This document shows positions 45,468 through 54,651 of a DNA stretch of 64,000 nucleotides, piece by piece (the first letter of the stretch is position 1; the number at the start of each line of letters is the position of its first letter). This DNA comes from Microvirga terrae (lineage in GTDB: Bacteria; Pseudomonadota; Alphaproteobacteria; Rhizobiales; Beijerinckiaceae), in the NCBI RefSeq assembly GCF_013307435.2, contig NZ_CP102845.1, forward strand, positions 4,338,001 to 4,402,000, written 5' to 3'. Position numbers and translations under genes: made by a program. Below the pieces are notes generated by a model, which was not told the origin of the DNA, did no database searches, and was given only the letters and a program-made list of their open reading frames with translations.

Positions 45468-46156
45468 GCGGCAGCCTCCTTGCCTTCATCCTCAGTCCCT
45501 ATCTCAGTCAGCCAAGCGGTCTTTTTTGTCTCATAGACCGTTTCATCAAGTGCATAGAGGACTTGGCTGGCAGAGTATTGGGCCTCATCAACCTCGAAGC
45601 TTCCATAGAATTCATCGATAAATTCATTGAAGGCAGGGTATGTATCGTAGGGAGCTCGCTGCTCGGGAGCAGCGACGGACCGGGTCCAAGCTACGTCAAA
45701 GAGAAACGAAACAAGGCTGTCACACAGTCCGCCAAGCATCTTGGCATGTTGCCTGCCAAGGCTAGACCAATCGGGTGAACCACCGTGACGTAAATTACGG
45801 TAGTTACTAAGTTCAGATAGCGCGCCTGCCATCCCATTGATTGATCCGAGGAGTTTCTGAATAGTTGCTCCGATCCGTTCAGCATCGGGATGTCCTGCAA
45901 TGGAGAAGTCCATTGCCTTGAGTATGCGGCTCGTGCGTGCGGGGAACTCCGTCTGTTCTGCAAGATTTACGCCGAGATGTGGGGCAAGGGTGTGGTGCGC
46001 AACTTCGAAAAGCGATCGGACGCGGTGGAGACACATCTCTGGTTCACCTTCGATGCTTGCTTCCAACGCTTCAACGGGCCGTTGTAATGGAGCAGCCCTA
46101 TCCGGATGTTCGACAATGAGTGCTCGAATGAGCTGTAGTTTGAACTCCTGTGCCAT
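45464..46156 (-). CDS. HEPN/Abi-C-like accessory protein in the type I R-M operon
   Basis: 230 residues, soluble and helical. The segment [16 protein letters not shown] followed by [14 protein letters not shown] resembles the C-terminal domain of abortive-infection proteins (Abi_C/HEPN-like). Located between hsdS and hsdR with 1-4 bp overlaps on both sides, so its product is made with the R-M complex. Role unknown; similar genes occur inside type I loci. Not needed for standard R-M. Confidence 0.55.
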   Translation of the reverse strand: MAQEFKLQLIRALIVEHPDRAAPLQRPVEALEASIEGEPEMCLHRVRSLFEVAHHTLAPHLGVNLAEQTEFPARTSRILKAMDFSIAGHPDAERIGATIQKLLGSINGMAGALSELSNYRNLRHGGSPDWSSLGRQHAKMLGGLCDSLVSFLFDVAWTRSVAAPEQRAPYDTYPAFNEFIDEFYGSFEVDEAQYSASQVLYALDETVYETKKTAWLTEIGTEDEGKEAAA

Positions 46157-47478
46157 TATGCAGCCACTCCCGCTTCGGCCGAACTTTGGATAGACAGCTC
46201 ACCGAAGATTAGCTTTGGAAGCAGGATGTCCCGCAACTCTCCAAGTGTTTGGCTCTCCTTAGCAAGATTGATGATGCGTGAAACAAGCTCATCAGCCCGT
46301 CCAGAGAAGGCTTCAATAATGTCATTGGGTGGCGCGAGCATTGGCAAGGACCTCAGCGTTCCCTTACTAATCTCCGGGAACGTTGAACCTCCTGCCACTG
46401 AGATAAACATATCGACGTTCTGCTCGCACCATAGCCAAGCGTATGACGTAGACCATTTCTTCGCGACGATGCCTGCCATGCCTTGGTTTATCGCGACCGG
46501 AACAACGGCGAAGGCGAGATAGCCAATTGGCGCGCGCGTTGAGAGCAAGATTGAGCGTGGTGGAAGCAGTCCAGAGTTTGACTGTTCAAGCCCTGCTTTC
46601 GAAAGCTGGCGCTCAGTTGCGAGTAAGATGGGCGAGCTGAGGCGAGAAAGATCACGCGGCGTCGCCCAGGAATGCTCTTCGCCCCAATACTCTGGCTTGT
46701 CGGTACTTGGGGTATTGCCGCTACGCACCTCGAACAGTTCGCCAAACGGAGCGGTACTCCACCCCTCTGGCAGACCGTCGTCGCCGAAGCAGGAGGGGAA
46801 CAGGGCCGCGATGTCATCTGGGAGACCGGTTGGGCGACCTTCGGCTTTGGCGCGAACGGGATCGAAATCCACGAACCAGCTCTTGAACAGTGCCCGTGCG
46901 ATCTCCTCTAGCGTTTCAGCCATCCGTTGGTTCAGCTCTATTTTGTTATCTAGAGTTGAAGTGATCTCTCCTATTGAACGCTGAGTGTCGATGTGCGGAA
47001 GAGGAATGGAAAATCGGCGTTGTGCGGTTAGGCTCACATAGGGAGCCATGTCGGTCTCCCCTTGCACCTTATAGAGTTGCTTCGCGAACTCTGATGATCT
47101 CATAAAAGCATAGAGATAGGCACGGTCCAGCTTATTTGGATCGAGAGATCGCCAGACAGTAGTCTGCGGGGAACAGACAAATGCTGGAGGATTTTGGCCC
47201 ACTCGAGCTATCTTGCCGACTGTACCCTTGTGAGACAAAATGATGTCGTTGGGAGCACCAATTCCTTTGCGGACACGCGCTGCCGCAGCATCATTGATGT
47301 GCTCGCATGTCGAGAACATGACGTTTCCATCTTTGAGGTCGGCCGCACGGATGAACGCCATACCGGACGGAACAAACTCGTGAGGTAACGGTCTGTATTC
47401 ACCGTGATTCCCGTCCTCGACAAAAATCACGCCTTCGGCTTGCAGCTCTTCGACGGTCCTTGTGGGATTACCAGCCAT
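46156..47478 (-). CDS. hsdS: Type I restriction specificity subunit
   Basis: 440 residues from ATG 47478 (GGGAG 8 bases upstream; the TTG at 47493 is unlikely). Two target-recognition domains; central conserved helix [20 protein letters not shown], then [20 protein letters not shown], then [14 protein letters not shown] second conserved helix near the C-terminus ([20 protein letters not shown]) closes the structure. Overlaps hsdM by 11 bp. Confidence 0.93.
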   Translation of the reverse strand: MAGNPTRTVEELQAEGVIFVEDGNHGEYRPLPHEFVPSGMAFIRAADLKDGNVMFSTCEHINDAAAARVRKGIGAPNDIILSHKGTVGKIARVGQNPPAFVCSPQTTVWRSLDPNKLDRAYLYAFMRSSEFAKQLYKVQGETDMAPYVSLTAQRRFSIPLPHIDTQRSIGEITSTLDNKIELNQRMAETLEEIARALFKSWFVDFDPVRAKAEGRPTGLPDDIAALFPSCFGDDGLPEGWSTAPFGELFEVRSGNTPSTDKPEYWGEEHSWATPRDLSRLSSPILLATERQLSKAGLEQSNSGLLPPRSILLSTRAPIGYLAFAVVPVAINQGMAGIVAKKWSTSYAWLWCEQNVDMFISVAGGSTFPEISKGTLRSLPMLAPPNDIIEAFSGRADELVSRIINLAKESQTLGELRDILLPKLIFGELSIQSSAEAGVAA

Positions 47479-48553
47479 AGCCGACGCTCCCAAGTACCTT
47501 ACGGATACCTGCGTCGAGCCTTTCGCCTTCGGCCATCTGGTCGTGCAGTGCCTTAGTAAGCCGCATCATCTTGGCCTCGAAGGGCTCGTCTTCCCCTTCA
47601 GCCTCCGGCGTGCCGACATAGCGGCCCGGTGTGAGTACGAAACCCTGCTCAGCTATCTCCGCCAGCGTCGCAGATTTAGCGAAGCCCGGAATGTCCTTGT
47701 ACTGACCTCCTGCCTCACGCCAGGCATGGTAGGTGTCTGCGATCTTGGCAATGTCCTCGTCAGTCAGCACTTTGAGTGTACGGGTCTCCATAGTGCCAAG
47801 GGCGCGTGCGTCGATGAAAAGCACTTCGTCCATGCGGCTCCTGAGTGCCTTGTCGCGCACTAAGCCATTTGACTTATCCCGTGTCAGAAACCAGAGGCAA
47901 ACTGGGATTTGGGTGGTGGAGAAGAGTTGACCGGGGAGCGCCACAATGCAGTCGACAAGGTTGGCCTCGGCGATCTTACGCCTAATATCGCCTTCACCCG
48001 ATTGCTGGCTTGAAAGCGATCCGTTCGCCAACACGAAGCCCGCGTACCCGTCTGGCGCGAGGTGATGGATTATGTGCTGTACCCATGCAAAGTTAGCGTT
48101 GCCCGCAGGCGGCACTCCGAACTGCCAGCGGTCACCGGATCTTAGCTTATCGCCGCCCCAATCGCTGTCGTTGAAGGGTGGGTTGGCAAGAATATACCTG
48201 GCCTTCAGACCGGGATGCAGGTTCTCGTGGAATGTGTCCGCCCATTTTGGGCCGAGATTTGCTTCAATCCCACGAATGGCGAGGTTCATTTTGGCGAGCC
48301 GCCACGTGGTAGGGTTCGACTCCTGCCCAAATACTGATACGTCGTTCAGTTTGCCGCCGTGTGCCTCCACAAAGCGCTCAGACTGCACGAACATGCCGCC
48401 AGAGCCGCAGCAGGCGTCGTAAACGCGGCCCTTAAAGGGCTCAAGCATCTCGACGAGCAGCTTTACTACGCAACCTGCCGTGTAGTACTGCCCACCCCGC
48501 TTGCCTTCGAGCTTGGCGAATTCGCCAAGGAAGTACTCATAAACCCTGCCTAA
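47468..48553 (-). pseudogene. hsdM: hsdM, 3' part (split by two IS copies)
   Basis: Encodes the catalytic and C-terminal parts of the type I methylase: [23 protein letters not shown] motif [10 protein letters not shown], and NPPF in [13 protein letters not shown]. The 5' part is at 51428-51946. The insertion falls between HKGQ and DVLGR. A chimeric start inside the IS end (ATG 48571) could give a fragment without the N-terminal domain, probably inactive. Confidence 0.92.
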
Positions 48554-49983
48554 CACTACTTTGGCAGGCATGAGGAACCCCGCGAGGCCTGCCGACGTCT
48601 TCCCTGAAGGATCATCCGCAGGAGGTTGTCATGAGCACCTCAGTGGCGTGGGAGCATGAACTCCAGTCCTGGCTTGAACCTTTCCTCACTCCTCTTCATC
48701 ATCCGGCTCGGCGGCGCATGTGCCCGCTCTATGTCGCTGGCCTGATCGGTCCCGGCGAACGCAAGAGCCTGCAGCCGATGGCGGCGCGGGTGGCGCCGGC
48801 TGACTATGATCAACTGCATCACTTCGTGGCCGTGGGCCCGTGGGACGAGGCGCCGCTCGAAGCCGAACTGCTGGCCCAGGCCAACCGGCTGGTCGGCGGA
48901 CCTGAGGCCATCCTGGTGATCGACGACACGGCGCTGCTCAAGAAGGGCTCCCATTCCGTGGGCGTCACCTCGCAATATGCCGGAGTGGTGGGCAAGAACG
49001 CGAATTGTCAGTGCCTGGTCTCGCTCACCCTCGCCAAGGGCGAGGTGCCGGTCCCGATCGTGCTGCGGCTGTTCCTGCCTGACACCTGGATCCAGGATCC
49101 CGCGCGCCTGCACCACGCCGGCGTGCCCGAGGCGTTCTGGACGCAGCGCTCGAAGCCCGAGATCGCGCTGGCGGAACTCCAGCAGGTCATGCAAGCGGGC
49201 GTCAGCTTCGGAGCCGTGCTGGCGGATGCCGGCTATGGCATCAGCGGGCCCTTCCGCCAGGCGCTCTCGGCACTCGGGCTGCTCTGGGCCGTGGGCACCG
49301 TGCGGATCCAGAAGGTGTATGCGGCGGATGTGCAGATGATCCCAAGTCCGCCCTCCCGTGGCCGCTCCCGCACGCGACAGATCCCGGATCAGGAGGCGGT
49401 GACGGCTGAAGCCATGCTGGCGCAGGCCTCCTGGCGTCGGATCACGTGGCGACGCGGCACCAAAGGCCCGCTGAAGGCGAAGTTCGCGGCCGTGCGCGTG
49501 CGGGTCGCCGATGGGCCTGCGGTTCGTCTGCACGGGCAGGCCAATCAGCATCTGCCGGGTGACGAAGTGTGGCTCGTGGGCGAGCATCGCTCGTCGGGCG
49601 AGCGCAAGTACTACCTATCCAACCTTCCGCCGGACACAGCCCTGAAGCAGCTGGCGGCCCTGATCAAGGCGCGCTGGGTGTGCGAGCAGGCGCACCAGCA
49701 GCTCAAGGAAGAGCTCGGGCTGGATCACTTCGAGGGCCGCTCGTGGCGCGGGTTGCACCGGCATGCCTTGCTGACCCTGATCGCGTATTTGTTCTTGCAG
49801 CATCTGCGGCTGCAGGCCGCCACAGGGGGAAAAAAGAAAGGCTGGCGGGCCACCGCCACAACCCAGCTTACCGGCCGTTCGGCGCATGCTGCTTGATCAC
49901 ATCACGCACGCCATGCGCCTGCGATGTCCCTTCTGCCGCGCCCGCTTCACTCTTGGATCACTGATGAAAGTGCCAATGTAGTG
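48554..49983. mobile_element. IS701-like element, copy 1 (1,430 bp)
   Basis: Ends CACTACTTTGGCA and TGCCAATGTAGTG form inverted repeats. Flanked by a 4-bp target duplication CTAA (48550-48553 and 49984-49987). Same length as copy 2, and the transposases are identical. Confidence 0.93.
48631..49896 (+). CDS. IS701-family transposase, copy 1
   Basis: 421 residues. DDE-type: VIDDTALLKKGSHSVGV with the first Asp, VLADAGYGIS with the second, and WVCEQAHQQLKEELGLDHFE near the third acidic residue; GVVGKNANCQCLVSLTLAK is typical of IS701. CAGGAGG lies 5 bases before the ATG. Identical in sequence to copy 2, which implies recent transposition. Long antisense frames inside it are shadows. Confidence 0.92.
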   Translation: MSTSVAWEHELQSWLEPFLTPLHHPARRRMCPLYVAGLIGPGERKSLQPMAARVAPADYDQLHHFVAVGPWDEAPLEAELLAQANRLVGGPEAILVIDDTALLKKGSHSVGVTSQYAGVVGKNANCQCLVSLTLAKGEVPVPIVLRLFLPDTWIQDPARLHHAGVPEAFWTQRSKPEIALAELQQVMQAGVSFGAVLADAGYGISGPFRQALSALGLLWAVGTVRIQKVYAADVQMIPSPPSRGRSRTRQIPDQEAVTAEAMLAQASWRRITWRRGTKGPLKAKFAAVRVRVADGPAVRLHGQANQHLPGDEVWLVGEHRSSGERKYYLSNLPPDTALKQLAALIKARWVCEQAHQQLKEELGLDHFEGRSWRGLHRHALLTLIAYLFLQHLRLQAATGGKKKGWRATATTQLTGRSAHAA

Positions 49984-49997
49984 CTAATACGTCTTGG

Positions 49998-51427
49998 CAC
50001 TACTTTGGCAGGCATGAGGAACCCCGCGAGGCCTGCCGACGTCTTCCCTGAAGGATCATCCGCAGGAGGTTGTCATGAGCACCTCAGTGGCGTGGGAGCA
50101 TGAACTCCAGTCCTGGCTTGAACCTTTCCTCACTCCTCTTCATCATCCGGCTCGGCGGCGCATGTGCCCGCTCTATGTCGCTGGCCTGATCGGTCCCGGC
50201 GAACGCAAGAGCCTGCAGCCGATGGCGGCGCGGGTGGCGCCGGCTGACTATGATCAACTGCATCACTTCGTGGCCGTGGGCCCGTGGGACGAGGCGCCGC
50301 TCGAAGCCGAACTGCTGGCCCAGGCCAACCGGCTGGTCGGCGGACCTGAGGCCATCCTGGTGATCGACGACACGGCGCTGCTCAAGAAGGGCTCCCATTC
50401 CGTGGGCGTCACCTCGCAATATGCCGGAGTGGTGGGCAAGAACGCGAATTGTCAGTGCCTGGTCTCGCTCACCCTCGCCAAGGGCGAGGTGCCGGTCCCG
50501 ATCGTGCTGCGGCTGTTCCTGCCTGACACCTGGATCCAGGATCCCGCGCGCCTGCACCACGCCGGCGTGCCCGAGGCGTTCTGGACGCAGCGCTCGAAGC
50601 CCGAGATCGCGCTGGCGGAACTCCAGCAGGTCATGCAAGCGGGCGTCAGCTTCGGAGCCGTGCTGGCGGATGCCGGCTATGGCATCAGCGGGCCCTTCCG
50701 CCAGGCGCTCTCGGCACTCGGGCTGCTCTGGGCCGTGGGCACCGTGCGGATCCAGAAGGTGTATGCGGCGGATGTGCAGATGATCCCAAGTCCGCCCTCC
50801 CGTGGCCGCTCCCGCACGCGACAGATCCCGGATCAGGAGGCGGTGACGGCTGAAGCCATGCTGGCGCAGGCCTCCTGGCGTCGGATCACGTGGCGACGCG
50901 GCACCAAAGGCCCGCTGAAGGCGAAGTTCGCGGCCGTGCGCGTGCGGGTCGCCGATGGGCCTGCGGTTCGTCTGCACGGGCAGGCCAATCAGCATCTGCC
51001 GGGTGACGAAGTGTGGCTCGTGGGCGAGCATCGCTCGTCGGGCGAGCGCAAGTACTACCTATCCAACCTTCCGCCGGACACAGCCCTGAAGCAGCTGGCG
51101 GCCCTGATCAAGGCGCGCTGGGTGTGCGAGCAGGCGCACCAGCAGCTCAAGGAAGAGCTCGGGCTGGATCACTTCGAGGGCCGCTCGTGGCGCGGGTTGC
51201 ACCGGCATGCCTTGCTGACCCTGATCGCGTATTTGTTCTTGCAGCATCTGCGGCTGCAGGCCGCCACAGGGGGAAAAAAGAAAGGCTGGCGGGCCACCGC
51301 CACAACCCAGCTTACCGGCCGTTCGGCGCATGCTGCTTGATCACATCACGCACGCCATGCGCCTGCGATGTCCCTTCTGCCGCGCCCGCTTCACTCTTGG
51401 ATCACTGATGAAAGTGCCAATGTAGTG
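49998..51427. mobile_element. IS701-like element, copy 2 (1,430 bp)
   Basis: Same ends as copy 1; target duplication TTGG (49994-49997 and 51428-51431). The two elements point the same way and are separated by 14 bp of former hsdM. Confidence 0.93.
50075..51340 (+). CDS. IS701-family transposase, copy 2
   Basis: 421 residues, identical to the transposase of copy 1, with the same start context. Two direct copies so close together could recombine to leave a single copy or move as a composite unit. Confidence 0.92.
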   Translation: MSTSVAWEHELQSWLEPFLTPLHHPARRRMCPLYVAGLIGPGERKSLQPMAARVAPADYDQLHHFVAVGPWDEAPLEAELLAQANRLVGGPEAILVIDDTALLKKGSHSVGVTSQYAGVVGKNANCQCLVSLTLAKGEVPVPIVLRLFLPDTWIQDPARLHHAGVPEAFWTQRSKPEIALAELQQVMQAGVSFGAVLADAGYGISGPFRQALSALGLLWAVGTVRIQKVYAADVQMIPSPPSRGRSRTRQIPDQEAVTAEAMLAQASWRRITWRRGTKGPLKAKFAAVRVRVADGPAVRLHGQANQHLPGDEVWLVGEHRSSGERKYYLSNLPPDTALKQLAALIKARWVCEQAHQQLKEELGLDHFEGRSWRGLHRHALLTLIAYLFLQHLRLQAATGGKKKGWRATATTQLTGRSAHAA

Positions 51428-51946
51428 TTGGCCCTTGTGTGCGTCCTCAAACTTGATGTCTGAAAAGAGCTTGAGCACGTCACCCAGCTTAGTCTGATCG
51501 AGCTCCTGACGGGCGTAATTCTTCGTCAACACGCCGCGCAGGCTGGGGTTCTCCGCCTCGATGTCGATCATCGCCCGGTCGATGAGCGCGCCAATGGTCG
51601 GGTCGGCACTGGTGGCGTTCTCCTTCAAATAGGACCAGCGAGCCTTCTCAGGCACATAAAAGATGCCGTCGGCTAGATAGAGATCGCGATCCTCGACCAG
51701 GACACATTCCTCAGGGTCATTTGCGGCGAGCTGCCGGCGCGCCTCGAACCTATCTGAGATATATTTGAGGAAGATGAGCCCAAGCGCGACATGCTTGTAT
51801 TCGGCAGCGTCCATATTGCCGCGCAGCTTGTCAGCGGCAGCCCATAATGTCGTCTCGATAGATTGTGCAGTTTTCGCCGGCTTCCCTGCGTCATTTTTGG
51901 TTCCAGGTTTACGTCCACGTGCCACTGCGCTTCCTCGACCTCTCAT
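51428..51946 (-). pseudogene. hsdM: hsdM, 5' part (split by two IS copies)
   Basis: N-terminal helical domain of the methylase: SIETTLWAAADKLRGNMDAA, EYKHVALGLIFLKYISDRFE, and LFSDIKFEDAHKGQ, after which the IS begins. Start ATG 51946 or, with GAGGAA 6 bases upstream, GTG 51925. Translation past the insertion yields a short foreign tail. Confidence 0.9.
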
Positions 51947-52191
51947 TGTTAAGGGCGAAGATCACAAAGCATCGAAGCGTAACAAGCAATTGGGTGCTGC
52001 AAATTTTTGCAATGCGAAACATTTTAGCCACTGGCAATCTCACCTCTGTTACATCCCCCCAACTGACCCCTCAGTTCCACCAAACTCTAACTTGAGAGAA
52101 ATCCTTGAAGTTTCCGAAACAGAGCTGGGCACCCTCAACATCAAGTCGACCCATCCGTCACAGCGTTGTCACGGCTGGATAGATCTTAAGT

Positions 52192-52400
52192 ATGATCTCC
52201 ATTCATAAGCGTGGCTCCTCTTGGCAAGCACAGGTGCGCCGTGAGGATAATGCGCCGTCCTCAAAGACATTTGCCACCAAGGCTGATGCTCAGGCGTAGG
52301 CCAGAGACCAAAAGAGGTCGATTGACAGTGCTGAGATTCCTACGGCCACCTGAGAACTTAAAGGCCTCCTCGGTACCAACTATTGCGCAGATGCGTTCTA
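52192..52400 (+). pseudogene. Tyrosine integrase N-terminal remnant
   Basis: Translation MISIHKRGSSWQAQVRREDN, then KTFATKADAQA, an in-frame TAG (where Trp is usual), then ARDQKRSID. This is the N-terminal start of a phage-type integrase; the catalytic part is missing. Right boundary approximate. Confidence 0.65.
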
Positions 52401-52498
52401 AGGTAACATAGAGTGAATCAGGAGCAGGACTAGAGAGCTGTCGTCTCGCAACAGTCTTTGGATTGTCACTTCGTCATTCGACAGATGGAGAAATATAG

Positions 52499-53482
52499 AT
52501 GGCGCAGAGAAAAACGAAACGTCGTTATAATAGTTCATCAGGAAATAATTCTTTTACCCGCACTATATCCGGGATCATGTTCCTCGACCTGAAAGGCTAT
52601 AGCTCAATGAGCGAGCCACAGTTGAGGTCGTTTGGCGAGAATGTCTTACCTGAGCTTGCCAATATGGCCCTTAAACATGGACCTGATTACATCAATACAT
52701 GGGGCGATGCGATAGTGATAGCGATGCAGGACATCAAGTGCATGGCGCAGACCGCTGTTGGAATCCGCGATTTCCTTCGAGCATTTGATTGGGACAGTCA
52801 CCAGCTTCCAATGATTGACGCACGAATTTCAATTCACATGGGTTCCATCTATAAAGGTAAGGATGCGTTCTCGGAGAGGGGAATGATTATCGGAAGGGCT
52901 GTCAATCTTGCTGCACGAATCGAGCCAATGGTGACGCCTGGGCAAGTTTGGGCCACAAACGATTTCATTGTTGCGCTGAACAGAGAGCAGCAAAATCTGT
53001 TCAAATGGTCATCTCTTGGTGTCAAAACGCTTGCTAAGGAAGCAGGAGAGGAAGAACTTTTTGTTATCTACCGAGCACACGAGCCGAATCCCGAGGTTAA
53101 GGGGCGAGAGGTTGCTGTGACTGTTGTTAGAAAAGATGGTCAAGTACTTTTGGTGCGGCGCATTGATAGCAGCAGCCCGACCTGGCAGTTTCCAGCCGGC
53201 CAGATCAAGCCAAACACTAGACCAGAGGACGCAGCAGTTCGAGAGGTGCAGGAAGAAACCGGCGTTAGTTGCGTTATCGTTTCAAAGATTGGAGATCGGT
53301 TCCACGAAGAACAAATGGTGCATCTTCATTACTTTCTCGCTGATTGGAAGGATGGAGATGCAGTGAATGGTGATCCGAAAGAGAATGATCTCGTAGAATG
53401 GGTTAGCCCGAGAGAAGCGTTAAGTCGCTTCACCTTAGATGTAGATAGTCGGATCAAGTCATTACTTGAAAACATGACCTAA
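52499..53482 (+). CDS. Class III nucleotidyl cyclase fused to a NUDIX domain
   Basis: 327 residues. Cyclase domain about 22-190: metal Asp30 in FLDLKGYSSM, Asp70 in NTWGDAIVI, and Asn136/Arg140 in AVNLAARIEP, all needed for catalysis. NUDIX domain about 203-325 with the box G234...REVQEETGV; the usual middle Glu is Thr240. A cyclase-NUDIX fusion is a rare order that I do not recognise. The next gene, 15 bp on, is another NUDIX protein, so they form a pair. In a defence-type cluster this suggests a cyclic-nucleotide or nucleotide-damage pathway (Pycsar-like), by inference only. Confidence 0.8.
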   Translation: MAQRKTKRRYNSSSGNNSFTRTISGIMFLDLKGYSSMSEPQLRSFGENVLPELANMALKHGPDYINTWGDAIVIAMQDIKCMAQTAVGIRDFLRAFDWDSHQLPMIDARISIHMGSIYKGKDAFSERGMIIGRAVNLAARIEPMVTPGQVWATNDFIVALNREQQNLFKWSSLGVKTLAKEAGEEELFVIYRAHEPNPEVKGREVAVTVVRKDGQVLLVRRIDSSSPTWQFPAGQIKPNTRPEDAAVREVQEETGVSCVIVSKIGDRFHEEQMVHLHYFLADWKDGDAVNGDPKENDLVEWVSPREALSRFTLDVDSRIKSLLENMT

Positions 53483-53497
53483 CATTCAGGAGATCAC

Positions 53498-53911
53498 ATG
53501 GGCGCTGAAGTCGTAGTGGCAGTGGTAATGCGACCTGATGGAAGGGTCCTAATGATCCGTAGGAAGCGTGCGGTTGGCAACCTCCGATGGAGCTTTCCTG
53601 GAGGCAAGATCAACAGCTTCGAAACCGAACAAGCTGCGTCAGAGCGGGAGGTCAAGGAAGAAGCCGGAATTGAATGCGCCGCCTTTCACAAAATCGGTCA
53701 ATGGTATCACCCAGATGTCAAGAAGGAGATATCCTACTGGCTTTGCTCGCACTTAAGCGGTGAGCCAGTCGTTTCAGAGCCACATCTGATCGATCGAGTC
53801 GGCTGGTTTACGAAAAGCCAAGTCGAGGAGCGCGTTACCACAACAATCTTTCCACCTCTTGCGGCAGAGCTTGGCATTTCACCCCGAGCACAACTTCAAT
53901 TAGAAAGTTAA
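53498..53911 (+). CDS. NUDIX hydrolase
   Basis: 137 residues. Canonical NUDIX box from GKINSFE to REVKEEAGI (G-x5-E-x7-REUxEExGU), preceded by VVVAVVMRPDGRVLMIRRKR. Would hydrolyse a nucleoside diphosphate-linked compound; substrate unknown. ATG 53498 has CAGGAG upstream and sits 15 bp after the cyclase-NUDIX gene. It may process the product or the substrate of that enzyme. Last gene of island 2. Confidence 0.85.
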   Translation: MGAEVVVAVVMRPDGRVLMIRRKRAVGNLRWSFPGGKINSFETEQAASEREVKEEAGIECAAFHKIGQWYHPDVKKEISYWLCSHLSGEPVVSEPHLIDRVGWFTKSQVEERVTTTIFPPLAAELGISPRAQLQLES

Positions 53912-54452
53912 CGAACATCGTCATCAAATTGGTCGGTACAGGTATTCTCGCAGTTCAACCTTGATTGTTCTTGCTTCGGTGCAACCCGCTCGAATATCGC
54001 GTCGAGTTTCTCATCGGCATATCCAGCAACGTCCCGGGTTATAGGACAAAGGGCCTCCTAGCTCTTTTGGTCTCGAAGGTGAGTTGAGGTTTCCCCACAG
54101 CCTTCCTTTGGGCACCTGAACCTGGAGCTATTCTTTCGATGGGTGTGGTGTTCCCAGAACGGGCGTGGGTGGCTTATCCCCAGGATGATCTTCAAATGAG
54201 CCTCGAGACTGTTCAGGATCTACCCCTGCCGCATGAGGCCTAACAACAGTGACCACAATGTTTGACGAGGATTTGTGAGTGGGTCGCCCCATTCATGGGG
54301 GTGGGGTCTATATGAAACCTGTGTGCGTGACGGAACCGGTCCAGCCACAAGGCTCCAAAAACGGGCAACGCGTTACCCCAGATGTTACCCGGAACGAATT
54401 TCTCGGGAAAAACACTTCGAACCTACGAGATGCTAAGTCCTTGACTTTGAAG
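53912..54452. other. Right end of island 2, no gene recognised
   Basis: About 540 bases. Contains the arm-type repeats and the conserved flank of the tRNA repeat, but no supportable gene. Confidence 0.5.
54372..54390. repeat. Paired GTTACCC repeats (integrase arm-type site), right end of island 2
   Basis: Two direct copies of GTTACCC whose starts are 12 bp apart, about 60 bp left of the tRNA-His 3' end. Confidence 0.5.
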
Positions 54453-54529
54453 TGGTACAGCCGCCCCGGCTCGAACGGGGGACCCCCAGATCCACAATCT
54501 GGTGCTCTAACCAACTGAGCTACGGCTGC
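54453..54529 (-). tRNA. tRNA-His (anticodon GTG)
   Basis: 77 nt with CCA encoded. Acceptor GCAGCCG pairs with CGGCTGT (last pair G-T), followed by A73 and CCA; D arm, anticodon loop TTGTGGA and T loop TTCGAGC are all present. No G-1, and position 73 is A rather than C, the alphaproteobacterial form of tRNA-His. It is the integration target of the islands to the left; its 3' half doubles as the right att site. Confidence 0.95.
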
Positions 54530-54602
54530 ACGTGAGGCAGGGTGTAATCGTCCAGGCGGGCAATTTCAAGCCCTGTTCGAGAACTCAGGGCCCGAAATGA
54601 CG

Positions 54603-54626
54603 GCGGCGGGCCCGAAGGCCCGCCGC
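54603..54626 (-). terminator. Hairpin after tctC
   Basis: 10-bp perfect stem GCGGCGGGCC / GGCCCGCCGC with a CGAA loop, 26 bp after the tctC stop. No clear T-run on the minus strand. Confidence 0.55.
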
Positions 54627-54651
54627 TGCGAATGCTCAAGCTGCCGCCGGC

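Larger units (their letters stand above)
24395..54503. mobile_element. Genomic island 2 at tRNA-His
   Basis: Bounded by tRNA-His repeats B and the resident tRNA. Contains an intact P4-type integrase at the left end, an AlpA/primase/RepA-like module, a redox gene cargo and a defence-type cluster with IS701-like insertions. No conjugation genes are visible, so movement would depend on helpers. Boundaries are inferred from the repeats. Confidence 0.75.

Noticed and set aside
48640..51031. Two identical 315-codon minus-strand frames within the IS701-like elements
   Set aside because: Antisense shadows of the transposases.
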